Shown here: positions 17,041 through 26,100 of the stretch, piece after piece
Position numbering within the stretch: the first letter of the stretch is position 1
How the letters are laid out: the number at the start of each line of letters is the position of its first letter
The notes under the pieces: model-generated
What the model was told of the DNA's origin: nothing
Seen by the model: only the letters and a program-made list of their open reading frames with translations
The model's database searches: none
Assembly (NCBI GenBank): GCA_031363055.1
Contig: JANLTP010000019.1
Location: forward strand, 46,774-110,773
Length of the DNA: 64,000 nucleotides
From: JANLTP01 sp031363055
GTDB lineage: Bacteria; Pseudomonadota; Gammaproteobacteria; Burkholderiales; Burkholderiaceae_E
Direction: 5' to 3'
Program-made: the position numbers and the translations under genes

Positions 17041-18698
17041 TGAAAGTAGATAAATTCCTGGTCCAGCGCCAGAGACGACGCGACCAATAACAATAACACC
17101 AGGTAATCGATTGCACGCAGCGGCCAACGGCGATGGCCCAGCGCCACCTCGTCCTGACCTTGCCAGCTCGCCCATTGCAGCAACAGCAACGGCGCAACAT
17201 GGATCAGCACCCAAAGCAACGGACCCAGAGTTGAGGTTGTTTCAAGCGCAGCATGCTGACCCGTCACTGATTGCATTGCTGCCTGCATGAACGCAAACGA
17301 CGGCGCACGAAAGATCAGCCACCCGACCAGGGTGAACAGGAACATGATGGTGACCGCCAGCCATTGCAGGCCACCACGGCTGCGCTCGAGACGACCGAAC
17401 CCAGGCAGCCATCGGTAGGCCGTCAGCAAGCTGGCGTGAAAGGCGCCCCAAAGTACGAAGTTCCAGGCGGCACCATGCCACAGTCCTGCCAGCAGCATGG
17501 ACAGGTACAAGTTTCGAATGGTCTGCCAGTCGCCCTGGCGATTGCCGCCGAGCGGAATGTACAGATAGTCGCGAATCCAGGACGACAATGAAATATGCCA
17601 GCGATTCCAGAAGTCAGATGGCCCGCGCGCATAGTAAGGAAAGCGAAAATTCTGAGATAGCCTAACACCGAACATCCGTGCCGAGCCGCGTGCAATATCG
17701 GTGTAGCCCGAAAAGTCGCCGTAGATCTGAAATGCAAACGCGAGTGTTCCGAGTGCAACCCAACCCGGCGAGGTCTGGCCCGAGCCCTTGAACAAGTAGT
17801 CAGCCACCATGGCGCAGTGATTGGCAACAAACACCTTCTTGAAGTAGCCAACCAGCAGCAGCGCCAGGCCTTCCTGAATGAAGCTGGCCTCAAAGCGCAA
17901 CGGCGTGCGCAATTGCGGCAGGATATGCTGGGCCCGCTCGATGGGGCCGGCCACCAGTTGCGGGAAAAATGCGATGAAGGCAGCGAACAACAGCAGTTGA
18001 TCCACCGGCTCAGTCTTGCCACGGTAGATATCGACAGCGTAGGCAATGGACTGAAACGTATAGAACGAAATGCCGACCGGCAACAACACTTGCAGCACCG
18101 TAAAGTCACCGGCCAGACCCAGGGAAGCGAGCGCGATCCGGGCCGAATCAATGAAGAAATTGAAGTACTTGAAGAACAGCAGCAATCCGAGGTTGTACGA
18201 AATTTGCAGGATCAGGAAACGCCGCCCAAACTGCGCAGGCTTGGTCTGAGGGTGCTTCGTCTGAGGGTGCTTCGTCTGAGAGTGCCTCGTCTTTGAGTGC
18301 TTCGTCTGTGACGTCGCCGTTCGTGTCGTCGCGCCGCGCCAAAGCCATTCATAAATAACGACAAAGCCCACGGCTGCTGCAATCGCGGGCGCCAGCCAGC
18401 GAAATGAATCAATCTGGCTCGGTACCCAAAGAGGGGTCGAGGCAAACCAAAGTACCGGCAAGCTTGCCAACAACATAACCGTGCGAAGCGGTTTACGCTG
18501 TCCGGCAATCGCCAGACCGCATAGAAAATCCATCACGGTACTGGCACCGATGAGCGCGAGGAATCGCAGATCCCAGTAACCGTAGAACACGTAGGAGGCA
18601 ACCAGCAGCAGTGCCCAACGGCCACGGCGGGGCAACTGCCAGAACAGCGCCACGACAATCAACAGGAAGAATGGGTAATACCAGGCGGTGAAAGACAA
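17034..18698 (-). CDS. MBOAT family O-acyltransferase (AlgI-like)
   Basis: 554 aa, TTG start; an upstream in-frame stop leaves no earlier choice, and the N-terminus looks complete. A multi-pass membrane protein with the MBOAT core: LLPVGISFYTFQSIAYAVDIYRG, QLVAGPIERA, FWNRWHISLSSWIRDYLYIPLGG and the active-site His in LAGLWHGAAWNF. Family members transfer acyl (usually acetyl) groups across the inner membrane to periplasmic polysaccharides. Residues ~128-155 hold a hydrophilic five-residue repeat (S/P-QTKH) absent from typical members. The SGNH gene downstream is the probable partner. Confidence 0.92.
   Translation of the reverse strand: MSFTAWYYPFFLLIVVALFWQLPRRGRWALLLVASYVFYGYWDLRFLALIGASTVMDFLCGLAIAGQRKPLRTVMLLASLPVLWFASTPLWVPSQIDSFRWLAPAIAAAVGFVVIYEWLWRGATTRTATSQTKHSKTRHSQTKHPQTKHPQTKPAQFGRRFLILQISYNLGLLLFFKYFNFFIDSARIALASLGLAGDFTVLQVLLPVGISFYTFQSIAYAVDIYRGKTEPVDQLLLFAAFIAFFPQLVAGPIERAQHILPQLRTPLRFEASFIQEGLALLLVGYFKKVFVANHCAMVADYLFKGSGQTSPGWVALGTLAFAFQIYGDFSGYTDIARGSARMFGVRLSQNFRFPYYARGPSDFWNRWHISLSSWIRDYLYIPLGGNRQGDWQTIRNLYLSMLLAGLWHGAAWNFVLWGAFHASLLTAYRWLPGFGRLERSRGGLQWLAVTIMFLFTLVGWLIFRAPSFAFMQAAMQSVTGQHAALETTSTLGPLLWVLIHVAPLLLLQWASWQGQDEVALGHRRWPLRAIDYLVLLLLVASSLALDQEFIYFQF
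18242..18311. repeat. 15-bp in-frame tandem repeat inside the MBOAT gene
   Basis: About 4.5 copies of a 15-bp unit (CGTCTGAGGGTGCTT and variants) encode repeated QTKH(S/P) in a predicted loop between membrane segments. The unit length keeps the frame, so copy-number change would alter only loop length. Confidence 0.85.
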
Positions 18699-18800
18699 GA
18701 GGTCACGTCATGTTAGGTTGACCATTTTGACATCAACCTGAAACTCGAGCGTAACCACTATGGTGTCCGAGATCGCCAGGTTGCACTTAGACTAGCGCCA

Positions 18801-19340
18801 ATGAACCACACCGATATTCTGAAATTCTGGTTTGAGGAGATTGACCCCAAGCAATGGTGGCGCAAGGACCAGGCGTTCGATCACCAATTGCTTGAACGCT
18901 TCGCAACTGTCCATCAACAAGCCGCACGCTGCGAATTGTTTGAATGGCGCGCGACCGCCGCCGGTCGTTTGGCCGAGATCATTGTGCTGGACCAGTTTTC
19001 AAGAAATATGTTCCGGGACACCCCGGCAGCGTTTGCTTGCGACCCGCTTGCCTTGGCGTTGGCGCAAGAAGCGGTGCGCGCCCAGCACGACGTTTCCTTG
19101 ACTCCAAACCAACGAGTTTTTTTGTGTATGCCGTACATGCACAGCGAGTCGCTGCCCATTCACGACGTTGCCGTCGCGCTTTTTCAGAGTATCGGCATTC
19201 CTGAAAATTACAACTTCGAGCTTCGGCACAAGGCGGTCATCGAGCGGTTTTGCCGATTCCCGCACCGCAATGCCATCCTGGGCCGAGCTTCGAGCGCTGA
19301 GGAAATCGAATTTCTGAAATCCCCAGGCTCTAGTTTCTGA
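18801..19340 (+). CDS. DUF924 family protein
   Basis: 179 aa. The family pattern is clear: ILKFWFEEIDPKQWWRKD at the N-terminus, then LAEIIVLDQFSRNMFRDTPAAFACD, then FLCMPYMHSESLPIHDVAV. DUF924 proteins are TPR-like helical proteins of unknown function found across proteobacteria. The gene converges on the peroxiredoxin gene with a 3-bp gap. Confidence 0.88.
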   Translation: MNHTDILKFWFEEIDPKQWWRKDQAFDHQLLERFATVHQQAARCELFEWRATAAGRLAEIIVLDQFSRNMFRDTPAAFACDPLALALAQEAVRAQHDVSLTPNQRVFLCMPYMHSESLPIHDVAVALFQSIGIPENYNFELRHKAVIERFCRFPHRNAILGRASSAEEIEFLKSPGSSF

Positions 19341-19343
19341 CGA

Positions 19344-20084
19344 TCAAGCTGCCTGCTTCAAATATTGCTCAAGTTGCTCGGCACCGCCGATCAACGCGCC
19401 ATTCATAAAGACTTGCGGCACAGTTCGACCGCCCGAGATCGCGCCGAGCGCGCGGCTGCGGATGGTCGGGGCCAACGGCACCTCGACATATTCAAAACCA
19501 GCTTCGGAGAGCAGGCGTTTTGCCTTGGCACAGAACACACAGCCGTCCCGGGTCAATATCGCGACCTGATCGGGCTTACTCGCCTTCGGGTTGAGGTAAT
19601 TGAGCAATGTATCGGCGTCCGAGACCTTGAACGGATCACCCGGTTCGTTGGGTTCAACGAACATCTTTTCGACGATGCCGTCGCGCACCAACATCGAATA
19701 ACGCCAGGATCGTTTGCCGAAGTTCAGATCACTCTTGTCGACCAACTGACCCATGCCCTCGGTAAACGCGCCATTGCCATCGGGGAGCAAGAACACGTTC
19801 TCGGCTTCCTGGTCCTTTGCCCACTCTTGCATGACAAACGGATCGTTGACGGAGATACAGACGATCGAATCGATGCCATTGGCCCGAAACGCCGGCGCCA
19901 ATTCGTTGAATCGGGGTAAATGGGTTGATGAACAGGTCGGCGTAAAAGCGCCTGGCAGGGAAAACACCACGACATTTTTACCCTTGAAAATATCGTCAGT
20001 GCTGACAGTGGCCCAGTCACCATCGCGGCGAATTCGGAAATTAACCTGCGGAACGGATTGATTTTCTTTGCTGATTGATGTCAT
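19344..20084 (-). CDS. Hybrid peroxiredoxin-glutaredoxin (Prx5/Grx)
   Basis: 246 aa from the ATG at 20084 (CGGAG ribosome site). Residues 1-165 form a Prx5-type peroxiredoxin with peroxidatic Cys51 in PGAFTPTCSSTHLP. Residues 172-246 form a glutaredoxin with the redox pair Cys182/Cys185 (DGCVFC) and a TVPQVFMNG glutathione site. The fusion lets the enzyme reduce peroxides with glutathione without a separate reductant, as described for Haemophilus PGdx. An OxyR-like half-palindrome lies upstream (20180-20194), which would fit peroxide induction. Confidence 0.94.
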   Translation of the reverse strand: MTSISKENQSVPQVNFRIRRDGDWATVSTDDIFKGKNVVVFSLPGAFTPTCSSTHLPRFNELAPAFRANGIDSIVCISVNDPFVMQEWAKDQEAENVFLLPDGNGAFTEGMGQLVDKSDLNFGKRSWRYSMLVRDGIVEKMFVEPNEPGDPFKVSDADTLLNYLNPKASKPDQVAILTRDGCVFCAKAKRLLSEAGFEYVEVPLAPTIRSRALGAISGGRTVPQVFMNGALIGGAEQLEQYLKQAA

Positions 20085-20179
20085 GAGTAAACTCCGGTGA
20101 GAACTGCAAAGGCTTTGCATTGACTGGAATTATTGTCAGTCTCAATCAATAAATACAATTCAATAAATTAAATGCATTG

Positions 20180-20194
20180 ATAGTTATTCGCTAT
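20180..20194. promoter_or_regulatory. Possible OxyR half-operator
   Basis: ATAG-N7-CTAT matches half of the OxyR consensus (ATAG-N7-CTAT, N7, then a second copy), with the T at the second spacer position conserved. It lies in an AT-rich stretch ~96 bp upstream of the peroxiredoxin-glutaredoxin start. The adjoining half-site is not convincing. Confidence 0.4.
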
Positions 20195-20258
20195 TTTAAT
20201 GAAGTTTTCTTTAAATATATTTGTACCCGTGAGGACAAAAAGCGCGATTCTGCAAGTT

Positions 20259-20870
20259 TCACAAAATTTCGTGCTCGCGCAAACCGCGCAGGATGTCATC
20301 GATAGAAGCGACTTGAACCGCATTCATTCCGGATAATCGGGCGCCGGCAACATTCTCAGCCAGGTCGTCAAAAAAGAGGATCGATTGCGCAGGCAATTCC
20401 ACCAGCGAGGCTACATTCTGGAACGCGGCCGTCTCCGGCTTGCGCATACCGAGTTGCGACGAGACGAATACCTGACGAAACGGCTCGAACAGCTCGCGAT
20501 AGTTCAGCCGTAAGCATTGAACATGCAGTGCGTTGGTATTGCTGAACATGAAGATCGGTATCCGCTTGCCGAGTTCAGTCAGTAGCGGCAGCATGCCAGC
20601 GATCGGCGACATCAGGATCCGGTTCCAGCCGTGCAGCCACTGCTCATCCGTGAGGTTGATGTCCAGCAGGCGGCCTAGATGTTCGAAGTAATCGGCACCA
20701 TCGAGTTCGCCCCGTTCGTGTTGGCGATACGCTTCGTCGAATCGGAATTGTTCCCGGAGCTCTGGCATGCCAACCCCGGCAAAGCCGGCCCAGGCAGTAA
20801 AGGCGCGGTCAAAATCAATTTCGAGCACGACACCGCCCAAGTCAAACAGTAGCGCCTGAATACCTGCCAT
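20259..20870 (-). CDS. HAD family hydrolase (subfamily IA, YihX-like)
   Basis: 203 aa from the ATG at 20870; a TTG at 20888 is possible. Motif I is LLFDLGGVV, with the nucleophile Asp10; motif II is FMFSNTN; motif III covers the conserved Lys in GMRKPE; motif IV is LFFDDLAENV. Such enzymes are small phosphatases (the E. coli relative acts on glucose-1-phosphate). The substrate here is unknown. It is the next gene upstream of the peroxiredoxin-glutaredoxin promoter region in divergent-tail arrangement. Confidence 0.87.
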   Translation of the reverse strand: MAGIQALLFDLGGVVLEIDFDRAFTAWAGFAGVGMPELREQFRFDEAYRQHERGELDGADYFEHLGRLLDINLTDEQWLHGWNRILMSPIAGMLPLLTELGKRIPIFMFSNTNALHVQCLRLNYRELFEPFRQVFVSSQLGMRKPETAAFQNVASLVELPAQSILFFDDLAENVAGARLSGMNAVQVASIDDILRGLREHEIL

Positions 20871-20998
20871 CGACTTTTCACTTTTCAACGTTCGCTATTC
20901 ACTTTGGCTCCGCGACCGACTATCTTGAGAATCATCCACCGGGCGGTTATGCCAACAAGTTGGCAGCAAAAACAATCCGCTCGCGTTATCTTAACGAT

Positions 20999-21379
20999 AT
21001 GTATAAAACTCGTTACTCATTCGCAAAAGAGTTTCTCGGGACCGACGACGTTCGCCTGAACCCGGTACGGGCGGATGCGCCCAAGCCGAGTGAGCCCAAG
21101 CCGAGAAGAGTATTTGAGCCGCTGGATTCCAGGGCTAAACTGTTACTGCACGATCTGCCGGTGGATCAGTCGCTCAGTCATACCGCCGCGAACTTTCCGC
21201 ATCTGGTCAACCGCCTGGCCGCAGTCTGGCACGATGCACGGCTGCTGCGTCGATTTGTAGATGAGCTTTTGCTCGATGAGCGCGGCGGGCGCGCCGGCTT
21301 TCCGTACGAAACACTGAACGAGTTGCTGATGGTTCGTGAATCCAGACTCGAGTATCTGACCGGCAAGCGGACTTTCTGA
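20999..21379 (+). CDS. Hypothetical protein
   Basis: 126 aa from the ATG at 20999 (a TTG at 20960 adds 13 residues). I do not recognise the family. It is cytoplasmic, basic at the N-terminus, with a proline/lysine-rich stretch (residues ~25-40) and a helical second half containing LPVDQSLSHTAANFPHLVNR and RAGFPYETLNELLMVRE. It lies between the divergent HAD gene and the convergent gene at 21390. Codon use resembles its neighbours, which supports it being a real gene. Confidence 0.6.
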   Translation: MYKTRYSFAKEFLGTDDVRLNPVRADAPKPSEPKPRRVFEPLDSRAKLLLHDLPVDQSLSHTAANFPHLVNRLAAVWHDARLLRRFVDELLLDERGGRAGFPYETLNELLMVRESRLEYLTGKRTF

Positions 21380-21389
21380 GCACAGCGCC

Positions 21390-22085
21390 TCACCAGTAAT
21401 CGCGATTCGCCGCAAAAAACGCACCCAGCGTCTCCGCCACCCGCTCTTGCCCCGTCGGCATTTGCAATTCGGAATGCGAGATCCGGATCTTGACGAAGTG
21501 ATTGGCCATTCCGGTCATGAACATCCAGGACACCATCGGCTGATTCAACTGACTGGCTCGACTCAGTCGGTAGGCGCTGAAGTAAATGCGCGGAATCCGA
21601 TTCGGTAACTCATACGTGTTCGACGACGGAAACAATGGATCGGCGGCGACATAGGCGCCCCGGCGTACGGCCTCGGTAACGTCGCTATGCGCATCGAACA
21701 AGGCACGCTGCATCGGCTCGGAATTGATGCCGCTCGGCACCTGTCCATGACCCGACTGATAGACGTAAAAATCTGCACGGCCCAACCCGGCCACCTGGTA
21801 GGTCACCGCAATACCCAATCGCGGGTCCTGATAATTCTGAACACTCAATCGACGTGAGTTACCGAGATTGGCCGGGAACTGCAATTTCGATTCCGGGTGA
21901 ACATAGGCCTCGTGCGCTTTAACATCTTGCGCTTGAGCTCCATGATTCAAACTCATGCCGAGCAAAAGCATGTACACAAGCGAGCGTACGTACACCAGCG
22001 AGCGTACGTACACCAGCGAACGCACGTATGCAAGAGAACGTACATGCGCAAGCGAACGTCCCCAGCAACGTCGGGCAATTCTCAT
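21390..22085 (-). CDS. Exported hypothetical protein with repeat-expanded signal peptide
   Basis: 231 aa from the ATG at 22085, chosen for a purine-rich GGGGAGAGG ribosome site just upstream. The mature part (after GAQAQD) resembles an exported protein with LGIAVTYQV and MFMTGMANHFVKIRIS segments; I do not recognise the family. The signal peptide is unusual: an 18-bp tandem repeat encodes RSL(A/V)(H/Y)V/M five times, giving an n-region of alternating Arg and hydrophobic residues before LLLGMSLNHGAQA. Repeat number would alter charge and length of the export signal. Confidence 0.65.
   Translation of the reverse strand: MRIARRCWGRSLAHVRSLAYVRSLVYVRSLVYVRSLVYMLLLGMSLNHGAQAQDVKAHEAYVHPESKLQFPANLGNSRRLSVQNYQDPRLGIAVTYQVAGLGRADFYVYQSGHGQVPSGINSEPMQRALFDAHSDVTEAVRRGAYVAADPLFPSSNTYELPNRIPRIYFSAYRLSRASQLNQPMVSWMFMTGMANHFVKIRISHSELQMPTGQERVAETLGAFFAANRDYW
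21972..22061. repeat. 18-bp in-frame tandem repeat in a signal-peptide coding region
   Basis: Five units of 18 bp start at 21972, 21990, 22008, 22026 and 22044; the consensus is GTACACCAGCGAGCGTAC. The two most similar copies differ at one base. On the coding (minus) strand each unit encodes V-R-S-L-V-Y or a variant. Confidence 0.9.
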
Positions 22086-22229
22086 CAACCTCTCCCCTCC
22101 ACTGCCAGGACCCCTCCAGGCGCAGACCCTGAGCATAACCATTGAATGTCCTGCTACGGGTAAGGAAGGGCAAGTAGGTGAAAGCCGATCGGGATATTTA
22201 CGACAAATACGTTGCTATGACGCACAGGC

Positions 22230-23105
22230 CTAGGAACGCACCGACTCGGAAACACCGACAAAGCGTTCTACCGATTCTGCGACCGGCGCCAGCCAGCTCA
22301 AGGGAGACGCCAAGGCGCCGATCAGGGTTTGATGATTGACGCGATCGAAACTCGAATGTTCAACCGCCACGTTGGCGCGCCGCAGGCGTTCGGCCAAGGC
22401 GGCACTGTTGCGGATCGGGTTGACGAGCACGTCGGTGCGGGCGCTCAGCAATAACGTACGAGGTGCGCTGGCACTGACCATCTCGATCGGCTGGGTCAAC
22501 GGCGGATAGTTCGGATGAAAGAAAACCGGTTGTGCTTCCGGGTTAGTAATTGGCAGGAACTCGTATGGGCCCGCCATGCCGATCCAGCCTGCCCATTGTG
22601 AAGGATCTACGCCCTGCTTTCTGAGCCAGCGCGCATCCAGCGCCAGCATGGCAGCGTTGTAAGCACCGGCACTGTGGCCCATGACAAACACCCGTTTCGG
22701 ATCGCCGCCAAGCCGCGCCACTTCACGCAAAGTCCAGGCGGCCGCCAGGGCGCAATCGTTCAGAAAATCGGGAAATCGTACTTCGGGATAGAGGCGGTAG
22801 TCGGCGATGAGCGTGGTGATACCGCGCGCAGCCAAGGCTTTGCCGACAAACGCATAGTTGCCGCGTTCGCCGCTATTCCAGGAACCGCCGTAAAAGAACA
22901 ACACCGTCGGCGCACCGGCTTGACTGGCTTGATCACCCTGGGCGCGATAAATATCGAGCTTGTGGCGCTCGTGAGTTCCATAGGAAACACCCAATCGAGT
23001 CTCGCCACCGAAGCGAGTCAGTGCCGCCAATATTCCCGACGGTGAACAAGCACTGAGCCAGGGCACGGTCAATCCCAGGGCCAGTATATTTCTACGCATT
23101 GGCAT
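22230..23105 (-). CDS. Alpha/beta hydrolase (esterase) lipoprotein
   Basis: 291 aa from the ATG at 23105. The N-terminus has a lipobox (TVPWLSAC). It has the hormone-sensitive-lipase-like oxyanion block FFYGGSW, the nucleophile elbow GHSAG near residue 160, a SARTDVLV Asp region and a C-terminal VNHQTLI His. It probably hydrolyses carboxyl esters or amides in the periplasm; kynurenine formamidase-like relatives share this layout. The start lies 24 nt after the stop of the pyruvate carboxylase gene on the same strand. Confidence 0.85.
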   Translation of the reverse strand: MPMRRNILALGLTVPWLSACSPSGILAALTRFGGETRLGVSYGTHERHKLDIYRAQGDQASQAGAPTVLFFYGGSWNSGERGNYAFVGKALAARGITTLIADYRLYPEVRFPDFLNDCALAAAWTLREVARLGGDPKRVFVMGHSAGAYNAAMLALDARWLRKQGVDPSQWAGWIGMAGPYEFLPITNPEAQPVFFHPNYPPLTQPIEMVSASAPRTLLLSARTDVLVNPIRNSAALAERLRRANVAVEHSSFDRVNHQTLIGALASPLSWLAPVAESVERFVGVSESVRS

Positions 23106-23128
23106 ATCACTCTTTTCAACCACTCTGT

Positions 23129-26100
23129 TCAAGTTGACAATTCAACCAGCAGGTCGTGTGCAGCCACCGTATCGCCCGATTTGACGTGTACGGCTTTTAC
23201 GGTCGCATCGCGCTCCGCCCGAATTTGTGATTCCATTTTCATCGCTTCAATCGACACCAGCGGATCACCAGCCTTGACGTTTTGTCCGGCCCGTACCGCC
23301 ACGGTGACGACCATACCGGGCATCGGCGCTGGCACGTGCGACGCATTGCCGGCCACCGCTTGCGAGCGTTTCGGACTACGACCAATGACCCCCGCTCGCT
23401 CAACCCGCATCGTGCGCGGCTGACCATTGAGCTCAAAAAATATCTTGATCTGGGTTTCGTCTTCGGAAGGCGCCGTTCCTTGCATGACCAGCACCAACGT
23501 CTTACCGGGATCCAGATCGATCGCGGCTTCCTCCTGCTCAGCAAGACCGTAGAAAAAAGTCGGCGTCGGCAGCACGCTGACGTCGCCGTAGCGGCGCAGG
23601 TGAGCGCTGTATTCAGTGAACACCTTCGGGTACATCAGATAGGAGGCCAGATCGGTGTCGCTGATCAGATGACCGACCGCTCGCTCGGCGTCGCTGCGGG
23701 CGGCGACCAGATCGAGCTCGCCCAGTTGGTCGCCGGGACGGTAGGGTTCCGGCGGCGACGCGAGCAGCGGTGCAGCGCTGTCACATTTGAGAATCCGGCG
23801 CGAAACGGCGTCGGGAAAACCATCGGGCGGAAAACCGAGCTCGCCCTTGAACAGCGATATGACCGACTCCGGAAACGCCACGTCGCGAGCCGGGTCCATG
23901 ACATCGGTAACACTCAGATTATTGGCAACCATAAAGATCGCCAGATCACCGACCACTTTCGAGGTCGGTGTCACCTTGACGATGTCACCAAACAGCAGAT
24001 TGACCTGCGCATACGTTCGCGATACCTCGGGCCAGCGATGCTCGAGCCCCATCGAGCGCGACTGTTCGCGCAAATTGGTGTACTGGCCGCCCGGCATCTC
24101 ATGCTGATAAACATCAGCGGTGCCGGATCGAATATCGGCCTCGAACGGCGAATAATATTTGCGCACGCCCTCCCAATAATCGGACAGTTGCATCAAAGCC
24201 GCACGATCCATGCCGGTATCGTAAGGTGTGCCTTCGAGCGCCGCGACGATGGCACCCAGATTCGGTTGTGACGTCAAGCCGCTCATGGAGTCCAGTGCGC
24301 CGTCGATGGCATCAGCACCGCCCTCGATCGCCGCCAGAACTGAGGCCGCCGCGATACCGCTGGTGTCGTGGGTATGAAAATGCACGGGCAAACCGGTCTC
24401 GGCCTTCAGTGCCGCCACCAACTCGCGCGCCGCTCGCGGTCGACAGATTCCAGCCATGTCCTTGATGCCCAGAATATGTACGCCCGCAGACTTCAACTCG
24501 CGGGCCAACTGAAGGTAGTAGTCCAATCCGTACTTGCGCTTGCTGTCATGAATATCGGCGGTGTAACAAATGGCTCCTTCGCACAAGGCACCGGCCTGGT
24601 TGACCGCATCAATCGCGACCCGCATGTTGCGAACCCAATTCAGGGAATCGAACACCCGGAACAAATCGATACCGCCTTTGCCATCAGCACCGCGCGCGGC
24701 CTGTTCGACAAAGTAGCGTACGACGTTATCGGGATAATTGGTATAGCCGACCGCGTTCGAGGCCCGTAACAACATTTGCAACAGAACATTGGGCATGGCC
24801 GCGCGAAGTTGCGACAGACGTTGCCAGGGATCTTCTTTCAGAAATCGCATGGCGACATCGAAGGTCGCGCCGCCCCAGCATTCAACCGAAAACAACTCCG
24901 GCGCCATCCGCGCGTAGTACGGCGCAATGCGCGTCATATCGAGGGTGCGCATGCGGGTTGCAAACAATGACTGATGGGCATCGCGCATGGTAGTGTCGGT
25001 CAGCAGTACTCGTTTCTGATCGAGCATCCACTGCGCAAATTTCGGCGCGCCGAGTTGCCGCAGAAGGTCCCGGGAGCCGGGCGCAATCGCCGTCGTCAGA
25101 TCGATCTTTGGTTTGATCAAATGGGCGTGACTCAGATCGGGCTTGGTGCGCCCTTTCATGTCCGGATGACCGTTGACACTGACGTCACCGATGTATCGCA
25201 GCAGTCGGGTGGCGCGGTCACGGCGCTTCACAAAACGCAGCAACTCGGGCGTCGAATCAATGAAGCGGGTGGTGATATGTCCACCCGCAAAGTTCGGATG
25301 ATTGATGATGTTTTCAACAAACTGCAAATTGGTGGCGACGCCTCGAATTCGAAACTCGCGCAAGGCACGATCCATTCGCCGAATCGCTTCAAGATGGGTC
25401 GGCGCCCAGGCCGTCACCTTGACCAATAGTGAGTCGTAATAGGGGGTAATGACGGCGCCCGCATAAGCGGTACCACCATCGAGTCGTACGCCAAAGCCGG
25501 CGGCACTTCGGTAGGCGGTGATACGACCGTAGTCGGGCGTAAAACCATTCTCCGGATCTTCGGTGGTGATTCGACACTGCAGCGCATGACCGTTCAAGCG
25601 AATGTCGGCTTGCTTCGGCACGGGGCAATCGGCGTCGCCGATGCGCGCGCCTTCGGTGATCCGAAGCTGCGACTTAACGACGTCGATCCCGGTGACCTCC
25701 TCGGTAACGGTGTGCTCGACTTGAATGCGCGGATTGACCTCGATGAAGAAAAATTTGCCCGTGTCCGCGTCCATCAAAAATTCGACCGTACCGGCATGCG
25801 TATAGTTGACCGCACGGCCCAGCTTCAAGGCAGCCTCACACAGTAATTCACGCGAAGTTTGATCGAGATACGGCGCCGGTGCCCGTTCGACAACTTTCTG
25901 ATTGCGACGTTGCACCGAACAGTCGCGCTCGAACAGATGCACGAGGTTGCCGTGCGTGTCCCCAATGATCTGCACTTCAACATGGCGAGCGCGGCGCAGC
26001 AACTTTTCGAGATAGACCTCGTCATTGCCGAACGCGGCGCCGGCTTCACGCCGAGCCACTTCGAGTTGTGCCTCGAGATCGGCGTCGCTCTCGAGCACAC

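Noticed and set aside
23282..24271. 329-codon plus-strand frame antisense to pyc
   Set aside because: Pyruvate carboxylase is certain on the other strand; this frame is rich in Arg/His and has no domain.
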